From Pseudomonadota bacterium (GTDB taxonomy: Bacteria > Pseudomonadota > Gammaproteobacteria > Xanthomonadales > Ahniellaceae): DNA of 64,000 bases. This document shows, piece by piece, positions 36,363 to 44,167 of the stretch. A model generated the notes under the pieces. The model made no database searches. It was not told the origin of the DNA and was given only the letters and a program-made list of their open reading frames with translations. The stretch lies in the NCBI GenBank assembly GCA_022843465.1, contig JALHNO010000001.1:316124-380123 (forward strand). Reading direction: 5' to 3'. The translations under genes and the position numbers were made by a program. How positions within the stretch are numbered: position 1 is the stretch's first letter; every line of letters begins with the position of its first letter.

Positions 36363-36896
36363 GCAAAGGTGCATCCGCCCTTTGTCCTGGTCCCCCGCCC
36401 CATGAACTTCCCTCGGGGGCCAAGCACCGACACCGAGATGAGAAGCAGCGGGGCAAGCCGCGCTCGATCAATTGCCCTTGCGGACAGAGCAACGTCAACG
36501 CGGTTGCTCGCGGTTCTTGGCATGTCCGAAGCACTCATGGAATTCCATGCTTCACTGCAGCATCGATAAAGAATGACAACGCTGTCAGTTTTGACTAAAG
36601 TCTCGGCGCATCTGGAATCGGCGGGGTTGGTTCGCTTGCCTGTTGCTGGGATCGATGAGCTCACAAGGGTTTCAGTGGGTGCATCGGCTTGTGCATTCGT
36701 ATGCGTAGCGGATTGTCGCGGTATCGGATTGCGGTGGAGCGCGCGCGCAGACTAGTCTCCAGGCTTGGAGGGGAGTGTGCGCGGGATACTCGGGATCGGG
36801 CACAGAGCGCAGATTGATCGTGCACAGCCCGCCATGCTTCAAGGACAGCCGCGAGGTTGATCCAGTCGCTTACTGTCTTCAACATTGGGGATGCTG
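36363..36896. other. Long intergenic region before the symporter gene
   Basis: No supported gene. The interval holds the LacI operator/promoter at 36573-36601 and, if that promoter is used, a leader of about 290 nt. I found no recognisable riboswitch or terminator in the leader. A short palindrome-like CTCCAGGCTTGGAG lies near 36758. Confidence 0.65.
36573..36601 (+). promoter_or_regulatory. LacI operator and promoter of the symporter gene
   Basis: TGACAACGCTGTCA at 36574-36587 overlaps a -35 like ATGACA (36573-36578); TAAAGT at 36596-36601 follows at 17 bp as -10. Confidence 0.78.
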
Positions 36897-38477
36897 ATGA
36901 AACTGTCGCTTCTGGACACCACGATTGTCCTGGTCTACCTGCTCGGAATTTTCCTGTTGGCGCAATGGGTCTCGCGCGAGAAGGCAGGGCACCAGAAAAC
37001 CGCACAGGACTATTTCCTCGCCGGCAAGGCGCTGCCCTGGTGGGCGATTGGCGCGTCCCTGATTGCGGCGAATATTTCCGCCGAGCAGATCATCGGCATG
37101 TCCGGCTCGGGCTTTGCAATCGGGCTCGCGATCGCTTCGTACGAGTGGATGGCCGCGCTCACCCTGCTGATCGTCGGCAAGTTTTTCCTGCCGATCTTTC
37201 TTCGCAATGGCATCTACACGATGCCCCAGTTTCTCGAACAGCGCTATGGCACGCGCATCCGTACCCTGATGGCGGTGTTCTGGCTGGGCCTGTATATCTT
37301 CGTCAATCTGACGTCGATTCTGTGGCTGGGTGCGATTGCGGTTTCGCAGGTCACTGGCATGAACCAGATGCTCGCGCTCAGCCTGATCGGCGCATTCGCG
37401 CTGTTGTACCAGTTGTACGGTGGTCTCAAGGCGGTTGCGTTGACCGATATCGTGCAGGTCTCCCTGCTGGTGCTCGGTGGTCTGGTGCTGTCCTATGTGA
37501 TGCTCAATCAGATCAGCGGCGATGCCGGCATGGCCGCGGGCTTCATGAAGCTCTGGAATGAGCATCCGGAACATTTCCAGATGATCCTTTCGCCCGACAA
37601 TCCGTTCTACAAGGATCTGCCCGGACTCAGCGTGCTGATCGGCGGCATGTGGATCATGAATATCAGCTACTGGGGATTCAACCAGTACATCATCCAGCGC
37701 GCACTCGCCGCCAAGGACATCCAGGAAGCACAGAAGGGCATCGTGTTTGCCGCCTTCCTGAAACTGCTGATGCCGATCGTCGTGGTCCTGCCCGGTATTG
37801 CGGCCCTGGTGCTGGCGCCTGATCTTGAACGCCCCGATCAGGCCTATCCGACCATGATGGCCTTGCTTCCGACCGGCCTGCTGGGCCTGGTGTTTGCGGC
37901 CCTCGTTGCCGCGGTGGTGGCCTCGCTGGCGTCAAAGATCAATTCGATCGCGACCATCTTTACGCTGGATGTCTATGCCAAGTTCGCCTCGCAGCGTGGT
38001 GCCAGCGGACAGCAGAACGAACAGAAGCTGGTCCGCGTCGGTCGCATCGCCGCCGCCAGTGCCGTGGTCGCGGCGGTACTTGCGGCCAAGCCGCTACTGG
38101 GCAGTTTCGACCAGGCCTTCCAGTACATCCAGGAATACACCGGCTTTTTCACACCGGGCATCGTGGTGATCTTCATGCTTGGCCTGTTCTGGAAGCGCGC
38201 CAATGAGGCCGGCGCCCTGGCCGCGGCGATCGGATCGTTCGGACTGTCGATCGTGCTGAAACTGGCCTGGCCGGAGCTGCCCTTCATCGACCGCGTCGGT
38301 ATCGTGTTCCTGCTCGCCCTGGTGCTGGCGGTGCTGGTCTCGATGCTCGGCAAGCTGGAGCCGGAGAAGGATTTCATTCGCACCAATGACGTCAGCTTCG
38401 CCACCACGGCCAGCTTCAACTTCGCCTCGCTCGGCGTGATCGCGATTCTTACTGCGCTGTACGCGACCTTCTGGTGA
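36897..38477 (+). CDS. Sodium/sugar (glucose-galactose) symporter, SGLT type
   Basis: A 526-residue SLC5/SSS transporter with about 14 membrane helices. It closely resembles the Vibrio sodium/galactose symporter vSGLT as I remember it: matching blocks include GASLIAANISAEQIIGMSGSG, LAIASYEWMAALTLLIVGK, YIFVNLTSILWLG and YWGFNQYIIQRALAAK. So it should import glucose and/or galactose with sodium. ATG 36897 is preferred since GGGG sits 6 nt upstream; 36891 is an alternative. The LacI operator it shares with the glucose pathway points to glucose, its neighbours downstream to galactose; vSGLT-type proteins can take both. Confidence 0.93.
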   Translation: MKLSLLDTTIVLVYLLGIFLLAQWVSREKAGHQKTAQDYFLAGKALPWWAIGASLIAANISAEQIIGMSGSGFAIGLAIASYEWMAALTLLIVGKFFLPIFLRNGIYTMPQFLEQRYGTRIRTLMAVFWLGLYIFVNLTSILWLGAIAVSQVTGMNQMLALSLIGAFALLYQLYGGLKAVALTDIVQVSLLVLGGLVLSYVMLNQISGDAGMAAGFMKLWNEHPEHFQMILSPDNPFYKDLPGLSVLIGGMWIMNISYWGFNQYIIQRALAAKDIQEAQKGIVFAAFLKLLMPIVVVLPGIAALVLAPDLERPDQAYPTMMALLPTGLLGLVFAALVAAVVASLASKINSIATIFTLDVYAKFASQRGASGQQNEQKLVRVGRIAAASAVVAAVLAAKPLLGSFDQAFQYIQEYTGFFTPGIVVIFMLGLFWKRANEAGALAAAIGSFGLSIVLKLAWPELPFIDRVGIVFLLALVLAVLVSMLGKLEPEKDFIRTNDVSFATTASFNFASLGVIAILTALYATFW

Positions 38478-38492
38478 GGTGAACCAGGCCCA

Positions 38493-38519
38493 ACGGACGT
38501 GCCGAATCGGTGCGTCCGT
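38493..38519. terminator. Hairpin between convergent symporter and gntR genes
   Basis: ACGGACG (38493-38499) pairs with CGTCCGT (38513-38519), with an inner CCGA/TCGG stem. Lying between two converging stop codons, it probably ends transcription from both sides. No T-tract. Confidence 0.5.
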
Positions 38520-38527
38520 CGCCAGTC

Positions 38528-39286
38528 TCAGCTTCGAGCGTTTCGGGCGGGCGGTTTGGCTGCCGCGCGGCGTCCCTTGTCGATCAACTGCTGCGCTTCC
38601 AGCAGCAGTTGCCGCATGGCCTGTTCGGCTCTGTTTGCATCGCCGGCAAGAATCGCATCGGCGACACGCTTGTGATCGGCAACGCTGGCCAGGCGCACGC
38701 CCTTGTACTCATTGGTGGTGCGGATGCTGGAGCGCAATGCGGTGGCGACAAAGGCGCGCAGCTGCCGGTAGAAGCGGTTGCCGCTGGCTTCCAGTACCGC
38801 GACATGGAAGGCGATATCCGATTCGAGCGGGTCGTCGCGCTTCTGTTCGGCGGCGCGCATGCGATCGATACTGGCCATGATCGCGACCAGTTCACTGCGA
38901 CTCGCGCGTTGCGCAGCGAGTGCCGCTGCCGCCGGTTCGATCGCCAGGCGCACCTCGGTGAATTCAGCGAGCAGGTCCAGTGAGAATCTGCGCGCCAGCA
39001 GCCAGCGCAGCACATCCGGATCGAGCAGGTTCCACTCCGACTCGGGCACGACATGGGTGCCCTGCCGCGGCTTGGCGCGCAGCAGTCCCTTTGCGGTCAG
39101 CATCTTGACGGCCTCGCGCAGTACGCTGCGGCTGGCACCGTACTGCGCGCAGAGTTCGGCCTCGACCGGGAAAGGCTTGCCGCTGTAGTTTCCCCTGACG
39201 ATCGCGGCGCCAAGATCGTCGACGATGCGACGGGTCAGGTTCTGTCCACCGACGGCGGCGGCGCGCTTGGCGCGTGCTGTCATCAT
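38528..39286 (-). CDS. GntR/FadR-family regulator (FCD domain)
   Basis: A 252-residue repressor. An N-terminal winged helix (about residues 12-80, ELCAQYGASRSVLREAVKML) is followed by a helical FCD ligand-binding domain with the metal-binding residues expected of the subfamily (Asp/His in SDIAFHVAVLEASGN and later His). It is the last gene of the dgoK-dgoA-lactonase-gntR operon; its ATG overlaps the lactonase stop (ATGA). It resembles DgoR-like regulators of galactonate use and most likely represses this operon and the divergent dehydrogenase gene, responding to galactonate or a keto-deoxy acid. That assignment is from context. Confidence 0.9.
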   Translation of the reverse strand: MMTARAKRAAAVGGQNLTRRIVDDLGAAIVRGNYSGKPFPVEAELCAQYGASRSVLREAVKMLTAKGLLRAKPRQGTHVVPESEWNLLDPDVLRWLLARRFSLDLLAEFTEVRLAIEPAAAALAAQRASRSELVAIMASIDRMRAAEQKRDDPLESDIAFHVAVLEASGNRFYRQLRAFVATALRSSIRTTNEYKGVRLASVADHKRVADAILAGDANRAEQAMRQLLLEAQQLIDKGRRAAAKPPARNARS

Positions 39287-40170
39287 CGCGCACCCAACGG
39301 ATAGCGCGCATCGGCGATGCCGCAGACATCCATCTGGTAGACGAAGACATGGCCGGCTTGCGGCTGTCGACCCAGCTCCACGGCATCGAGTCCAACGCGG
39401 GCCGAAGTCACGAACATCAGATCCATCGCGGGGCCTCCAAAGGCGACGCAGGTAGGTTGCTGCACCGGCACCTTGATTGCGCGCAGCAAGGTACCGTCGG
39501 CTGCGTAACAGTGGACGCAGCCGCCGCCCCATTGCGCGCTCCAGAGGCAGCCGGAGGCATCGACGGTGGCGCCATCGGGCGAGAGGCCGAGTGGCGTGCT
39601 TGCCCACACCCGGACACCCTGGAACTTCAGCGTCGCGCTATCGTAGTCAGCGCAATGGATGGTGCCTGCGGCGGAGTCGGCCCAATGGCAACGGCGGCCA
39701 TCCGGGCTGAAGGCGATGCCATTGCCGATGGCAAGATCGCCGGCATGCGCCTGCAGGCCGTTCACGGCGTCGTAGGAATACAGTTTTCCGTCGCGCGCAC
39801 TGGGCGCGTGCTCATTCATGCTGGCGACCCAGAAGCGGCCACTGCGATCACAGCGGCCATCATTGAAGCGCAGCCCGGCACCGGCCCGCAGCGGCCGCAC
39901 CAGCCAGTGCACTTCGCCCGTGCGCGGAAAAAATCGCGCGAGACCGCTTTCGAATGCGGCCAGAATCTGATCCGGCTGATCGCTGAGCGCGAACGAACAC
40001 AAGCGCTCGGGTGTAGCGAACCGCGCATGGGTACTCGACACCCAGTCGTAGCGGTGCAGCAGACAACGCTCGATATCGGTCCACCACAGTGCCTGTGCCT
40101 CGGCATCCCAGAGCACGCCCTCGCCGAGTTGATCGCTGGCTTCGATGATCCGGATCGGCGCGTTCATCAT
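39283..40170 (-). CDS. SMP-30/gluconolactonase-family sugar lactonase
   Basis: A 295-residue six-bladed propeller of the SMP-30 family that opens sugar-acid lactones. Family features: GEGVLWD near residue 17 (metal-binding Glu), RFNDGRCD (Asn), a mid-chain GNGIAFSPDG (Asn) and an Asp in LSPDGATVDASGCLW, together the divalent-metal site. No signal peptide, so cytoplasmic. Between galactose dehydrogenase and the keto-deoxy-galactonate enzymes it should hydrolyse D-galactono-lactone to galactonate. Coupled by ATGA overlaps to dgoA upstream and gntR downstream. Arabinono- or gluconolactone activity is also possible. Confidence 0.88.
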   Translation of the reverse strand: MMNAPIRIIEASDQLGEGVLWDAEAQALWWTDIERCLLHRYDWVSSTHARFATPERLCSFALSDQPDQILAAFESGLARFFPRTGEVHWLVRPLRAGAGLRFNDGRCDRSGRFWVASMNEHAPSARDGKLYSYDAVNGLQAHAGDLAIGNGIAFSPDGRRCHWADSAAGTIHCADYDSATLKFQGVRVWASTPLGLSPDGATVDASGCLWSAQWGGGCVHCYAADGTLLRAIKVPVQQPTCVAFGGPAMDLMFVTSARVGLDAVELGRQPQAGHVFVYQMDVCGIADARYPLGAR

Positions 40171-40841
40171 GACGCTGGTGACGCAGCGGCTGAACCTGGG
40201 CGCAACAGCGCGAGCCAGCGCGGATCAGTCGCCGGCAGGGAGGCGGTTGCCGCTTCGAGCAGGGTGCTGGCCCGGCGCCCCACATCGGCCGCACTCATGC
40301 CCGGACGATAGAGCTCCGAGCCCACCCCGATGCCGACGATGCCGCTGTCCCGCCAGGCCGGCAGGGTGGCGGCGCCGACGCCGCCGACGGCGATGATCTG
40401 CAGTTCGGGCGGAAACACCGAGCGCAATGCGCGCACATGCGCGGGACCATAGCTCGCCGCTGGAAACAGCTTGATCAGACGCGCACCGGCCGCGTAGGCC
40501 GTCAGGGCCTCGCTGGCGCTGGCAAAGCCCGGCACCACGCCCAGGCCACAGGCAATGGCGTGGGAGATCACGATGACGTCGACATTGGGCGCCACGATGA
40601 ATTCGGCGCCGGAGCGCGCGCAGGATTCCACCGCGTCCCGGTTCAGCACGGTGCCAGCGCCGATTACGCAGTCGCTGCCGCAGCGCTGCCGCAAGCGCTC
40701 GATGCTGAGCAAGGGCTCCGGCGAATTCAACGGCACTTCGATCACGCGGATGCCCGCATCGATCAGTGCATCGACGACCGCATCGACTTCGCTCGGTCGG
40801 ATGCCGCGCAGGATCGCAATGATCAGGGGGTTCTTGCTCAC
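40167..40841 (-). CDS. dgoA: 2-dehydro-3-deoxy-6-phosphogalactonate aldolase
   Basis: A 224-residue class I aldolase that splits 2-keto-3-deoxy-6-phosphogalactonate into pyruvate and glyceraldehyde 3-phosphate. Signatures: AILRGIRP (residues 9-16), catalytic-region Glu in IEVPLNSPEP, GAGTVL, and the Schiff-base Lys124 in KLFPAAS. The LNSPEP variant and the LRGI opening fit DgoA rather than the Eda found at 57.2 kb, which has LRS and VVVIE instead. It starts in the stop codon of dgoK and overlaps the lactonase start. Confidence 0.92.
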   Translation of the reverse strand: MSKNPLIIAILRGIRPSEVDAVVDALIDAGIRVIEVPLNSPEPLLSIERLRQRCGSDCVIGAGTVLNRDAVESCARSGAEFIVAPNVDVIVISHAIACGLGVVPGFASASEALTAYAAGARLIKLFPAASYGPAHVRALRSVFPPELQIIAVGGVGAATLPAWRDSGIVGIGVGSELYRPGMSAADVGRRASTLLEAATASLPATDPRWLALLRPGSAAASPAS

Positions 40842-41815
40842 GCGCAGTACTCCGGGAACAGATCAGCGAGCCCTGCCAGCACGCAGGCATCACCGGCCAG
40901 CGTCCGCGCCGGGATATGGCGCGACGCAAAGGCGCGCTGGTAGAGGTCGATCAGCTCGCCAGCGCCGATCAGGGTCAGGCCGCAAGCGTCCAGCGAATGC
41001 TCAGCCCAGGACGCAACGGCAATCTCGACATCGGCACCGATGCAGAGGCCGGAAAGAAATCCGGCGGCCTGTTCGCCACCCAACTCCCCGCTCAACTGGC
41101 GGGCCCGGGTTTCGAACAACAGCTGCAACAGGTGCCGTCCGCCGAGCCGGGCGATACGCTGCAGCCCCAGTTCAAAAGCTGCGCGATCGACGCCGTCGCT
41201 GCGAGCGAATCCACGCAGCAGTACGGAATGATCCGTCAGCGCGGCATAGCACTCGCCGGCAACGGTGCTGACAAAGTCCTGGATGCTGCCGTCCTCGACT
41301 ACCACCCACTTGCTATGGGTACCGGGCAGGCCGATCAGCTGGCGGCCAACCCGCAGTTGCGGCTGCAGACGCAGCGCGCCGATGATCTGGGTCTCTTCGC
41401 CACGCATGAAATCGGCAGCGTCGGCGCGGTTGCGGCAACTCAGCCCAGGCACAATGGCGACCGGTTGGCCGTCGATATCGAAACGCAGAATTCGCGCCTG
41501 CAGTACGCGGGCGCCCGCAGGGCAGGGCAGGTAGGCGGTCTCACGCCAGCCGATATTGGAGCCGACCGCGCCACAGAGCAGGAGCGGAAGCCTGCGCGCC
41601 TGCGCCGGCCAGTCAACGCTCAGTCGCTCGATCTCGCTCTCGAAGCGACCCGCCATGCCGGAAACGCCAGCACCATGCCCGGTGGCCATCACCTCGCCGT
41701 GGTCGCCGCAGAGATACAGGCGCAGCGAAGTGGTGCCCCAATCGCCGGCGATATAGCGTGCCGATGGTCGTGCGGCGGGCGAGTCGAGGGAACAGTGAGC
41801 AGGCAGGGAATTCAT
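40838..41815 (-). CDS. dgoK: 2-dehydro-3-deoxygalactonokinase
   Basis: A 325-residue sugar-acid kinase that phosphorylates 2-keto-3-deoxygalactonate with ATP. The phosphate loop is IAGDWGTTSLRLYLC (about residues 23-37), and LIGLPGTHSKWV (about 158-169) is the family's substrate/ATP segment. First gene of the four-gene operon dgoK-dgoA-lactonase-gntR, each overlapping the next by 4 nt. Its ATG lies 104 bp from the divergent dehydrogenase start, with a shared control region between. The ribosome site is weak. Confidence 0.92.
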   Translation of the reverse strand: MNSLPAHCSLDSPAARPSARYIAGDWGTTSLRLYLCGDHGEVMATGHGAGVSGMAGRFESEIERLSVDWPAQARRLPLLLCGAVGSNIGWRETAYLPCPAGARVLQARILRFDIDGQPVAIVPGLSCRNRADAADFMRGEETQIIGALRLQPQLRVGRQLIGLPGTHSKWVVVEDGSIQDFVSTVAGECYAALTDHSVLLRGFARSDGVDRAAFELGLQRIARLGGRHLLQLLFETRARQLSGELGGEQAAGFLSGLCIGADVEIAVASWAEHSLDACGLTLIGAGELIDLYQRAFASRHIPARTLAGDACVLAGLADLFPEYCA

Positions 41816-41866
41816 CGTACGGCAGACGCTCCATGACCGAACTGGAATCCGGCGCAGTTTGAATTA

Positions 41867-41873
41867 TATGATA
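41867..41873. promoter_or_regulatory. Candidate GntR half-palindrome TATGATA, site 1
   Basis: ATATGATA within an AT-rich patch of the dgoK/dehydrogenase divergent region. The same 8-mer recurs before the galactanase gene. GntR/FCD operators are often short palindromes centred like TAT-N-ATA. Suggestive only. Confidence 0.4.
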
Positions 41874-41919
41874 GAAGCTGTCGCGGTCGCTGCTGACCGA
41901 GCGTATCTGGAGCCCTGCC

Positions 41920-42756
41920 ATGGCACAAACCGAGCAAGCCGCAGCAACCGGCAGCAGCGCTGTCCTGGCTGAGGGCGTCACCGATCAGCGCTACCCGGAA
42001 TACCCGGAATTGCGCAATGCCTCGGTGTTCATCACCGGCGGTGGCAGTGGCATCGGCGCCTACTTCGTGCACGCGTTCGCGATGCAGGGCGCCCGTGTCG
42101 CCTTCGTATCGCTGGACGAGAGCAGCGGGCAGCGGCTCTGTGCCGACGTCGAGCAGCGCGGCGGGCTGCGGCCGCTGTTCGTTCCCTGCGATCTGCGCGA
42201 TCTGGAAGCTCTGCGCGGCGCAATGGCGCAGGCGGCGGGCGCACACGGCGCCATCTCGGTGCTGATCAACAATGCCGCCCGTGATGATCGTCATAGCCTC
42301 GCCGGGGCAACCGCGGAATCCTGGGAGGATGCGATGAACACCAATTTGCGGCCGTATTTCTTCAGCAGCCAACGGGTCGCCGCCGCGATGGCCGGGCTCG
42401 CAAATGCCAGCATTCTGAATATCGGATCGAACTCGGCCCTGCTTGGCATCGCCGGCTATCCTGCCTATGTCACCGCCAAGGCCGGCATCATCGGCTTGAC
42501 CCGGGCGCTGGCACGTGAGCTTGGGCCGCAGGGCATCCGGGTCAATGCACTGATTCCCGGCTGGGTGCTGACCGAGCGCCAGAAGCAGCTGTGGGTAACA
42601 CCCGCGGCCCTGCAGGAATGTCTGGATCAGCAATGCCTCAAGCGCGCGATGCTGGGTCCGGATGTTGCGGGCCCGGCGCTGTTTCTGGCCTCGCAATCGG
42701 CCGCGATGATCAGTGGCCAGTCGCTGGTCGTCGATGGCGGTCGCGCGCTGCAGTAG
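41920..42756 (+). CDS. SDR aldose 1-dehydrogenase (probable galactose dehydrogenase)
   Basis: A 278-residue classical short-chain dehydrogenase. NAD(P)-binding motif GGGSGIG at residues 40-46, NNAARDDRH at about 113-121, and catalytic Tyr183 and Lys187 (YVTAK). The N-N-A-x-x-D-D-R-H string and the overall sequence resemble Caulobacter-type xylose and arabinose/galactose 1-dehydrogenases. With lactonase, DgoK and DgoA next door, oxidation of D-galactose to galactonolactone is the best call; L-arabinose or D-fucose could also be substrates. Divergent from dgoK. Its N-terminal extension of about 30 residues is longer than usual. Confidence 0.87.
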   Translation: MAQTEQAAATGSSAVLAEGVTDQRYPEYPELRNASVFITGGGSGIGAYFVHAFAMQGARVAFVSLDESSGQRLCADVEQRGGLRPLFVPCDLRDLEALRGAMAQAAGAHGAISVLINNAARDDRHSLAGATAESWEDAMNTNLRPYFFSSQRVAAAMAGLANASILNIGSNSALLGIAGYPAYVTAKAGIIGLTRALARELGPQGIRVNALIPGWVLTERQKQLWVTPAALQECLDQQCLKRAMLGPDVAGPALFLASQSAAMISGQSLVVDGGRALQ

Positions 42757-42811
42757 CCGAACGCAAGCGCAGGAAGCTGGCGTTGACGGCGCTGCCGGAT
42801 CGTCCTATAAA

Positions 42812-42818
42812 TATGATA
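42812..42818. promoter_or_regulatory. Candidate GntR half-palindrome TATGATA, site 2
   Basis: ATATGATA in an AT-rich stretch 75 bp before the galactanase ATG, matching site 1 at 41867. The surrounding CTATAAATATGATAA also contains possible -10 sequences, so the match could reflect a promoter instead. Confidence 0.38.
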
Positions 42819-42892
42819 AATGTCCGTATTGTGGTGTGCGCCTGCCGGTCTGCAGGCCTCCGCTCTTCGCGTTCGGCGCCCGAGGAATCCCG

Positions 42893-44050
42893 ATGAACTG
42901 CATCAGCATACGCCCGCTTCGAAGCGCACTGGGCTGGCTGCTGGCGATTGCCGTGGTCGCAGTCGCCGATGCCGCCGAGCCGGCGACTGTCTACTTCGGC
43001 GGTGACCTGTCCTACGTCAACGAGATGGAAGATTGCGGGGCCCGCTACCGCGACGCCAGCGGAACGCGCGACCCCTACCAGATCTTCAGCGAGGCCGGCG
43101 CCAATATCGTCCGCCTGCGTCTCTGGCATACCCCCACCTGGACCGACTACAGCAACCTCGCCGACGTCAAACGCAGCGCCAGGCGCGCCCGCGATCACGG
43201 CATGCAGGTGATGCTGGCCTTCCACTATTCCGATACCTGGGCGGATCCGCAGAAGCAGGAGATTCCTGCTGCGTGGAAATCGATCAGCGATCCAGGGACG
43301 CTGGCAGCCGAGTTGCAGCGTTACACCCGCGACACCCTGCTGGATCTGGATCGCGAGGGCCTGATGCCCGTCATCGTCGGCGTCGGCAACGAGATCAACA
43401 CCGAAATCCTGCGGCCTGCTGATACCAGCGGAACCCCGATCAACTGGCCGCGCAATGCCGCGCTGATCCAGGCCGGCATCCGCGGTGTGCGTGAAGCCGC
43501 CGCGCAGTCCGGAAAGCCCATTCGCGTACTGCTGCATATCGCGCAGCCGGAGTTTCTCGAACCCTGGATGGAGCCGGCGCTGGCTCATGGTGTCAGCGAC
43601 TTCGACATCATCGGGCTGTCGTTCTACGAAAAATGGTCGGCGATGAGCATGGCCGAGTTGGGCGCGGTGATCGCCCGCGCGCGCGGCCGCTACGGTCGCG
43701 ACTTGATGGTGATCGAGACGGCCTATCCGTGGACCACGGCACACCAGGACAAGATGGGCAATCTGCTCGGCGACGAGGCGCTGGCAGCGGGGTATCCGGC
43801 GAGCCCCGAGGGTCAGCATCGCTATCTGATCGATCTCGGTCGCACCATCCTCGACAATGGCGGCAGTGGTCTGGTGTATTGGGAACCGGCCTGGGTGTCG
43901 ACAAAGTGCAGGACGCCCTGGGGCAAGGGCTCGAGTTGGGAGAATGCGACCCTGTTTGACTTTCGCAAGCCACACCGTGCGCTCAAGGGCATGCAGTTTC
44001 TGGCACCCGGATGGCGAAACCCGGCACAGAAGGCGCCGAGCACCGACTGA
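42893..44050 (+). CDS. GH53 arabinogalactan endo-beta-1,4-galactanase
   Basis: A 385-residue secreted hydrolase that cuts beta-1,4-galactan side chains of pectin (type I arabinogalactan) into galacto-oligosaccharides. Signal peptide about residues 1-27 (ending DAA). The GH53 barrel begins GGDLSYVNEMEDCGARYRD, a family hallmark. Acid/base Glu167 lies in GVGNEI and nucleophile Glu275 in VIETAYPW; GLVYWEPAWV is also typical. GAGGA lies 6 nt before the ATG. It sits next to the galactose oxidation genes, which explains their substrate. No GH2, GH35 or GH42 beta-galactosidase lies in the window to finish the job. Confidence 0.95.
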   Translation: MNCISIRPLRSALGWLLAIAVVAVADAAEPATVYFGGDLSYVNEMEDCGARYRDASGTRDPYQIFSEAGANIVRLRLWHTPTWTDYSNLADVKRSARRARDHGMQVMLAFHYSDTWADPQKQEIPAAWKSISDPGTLAAELQRYTRDTLLDLDREGLMPVIVGVGNEINTEILRPADTSGTPINWPRNAALIQAGIRGVREAAAQSGKPIRVLLHIAQPEFLEPWMEPALAHGVSDFDIIGLSFYEKWSAMSMAELGAVIARARGRYGRDLMVIETAYPWTTAHQDKMGNLLGDEALAAGYPASPEGQHRYLIDLGRTILDNGGSGLVYWEPAWVSTKCRTPWGKGSSWENATLFDFRKPHRALKGMQFLAPGWRNPAQKAPSTD

Positions 44051-44167
44051 GTGCGGTTGGCGGATATTGCGGCGAAGTGCGGGCAGCGGTGGCTGCGGGC
44101 GGACTTTCACGCATGGCCATCGGCTTCGCTCCGATAATGGCGACCCCACCGGCGCGAGCCTATTCCG

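Noticed and set aside
36573..36755. Small open frame starting at the LacI operator before the symporter
   Set aside because: Its first codons are the operator itself; no ribosome site, and the region is better read as promoter and leader.
38479..38527. Further gene between the symporter and gntR
   Set aside because: Only 50 bp between two converging stop codons, filled by a hairpin.
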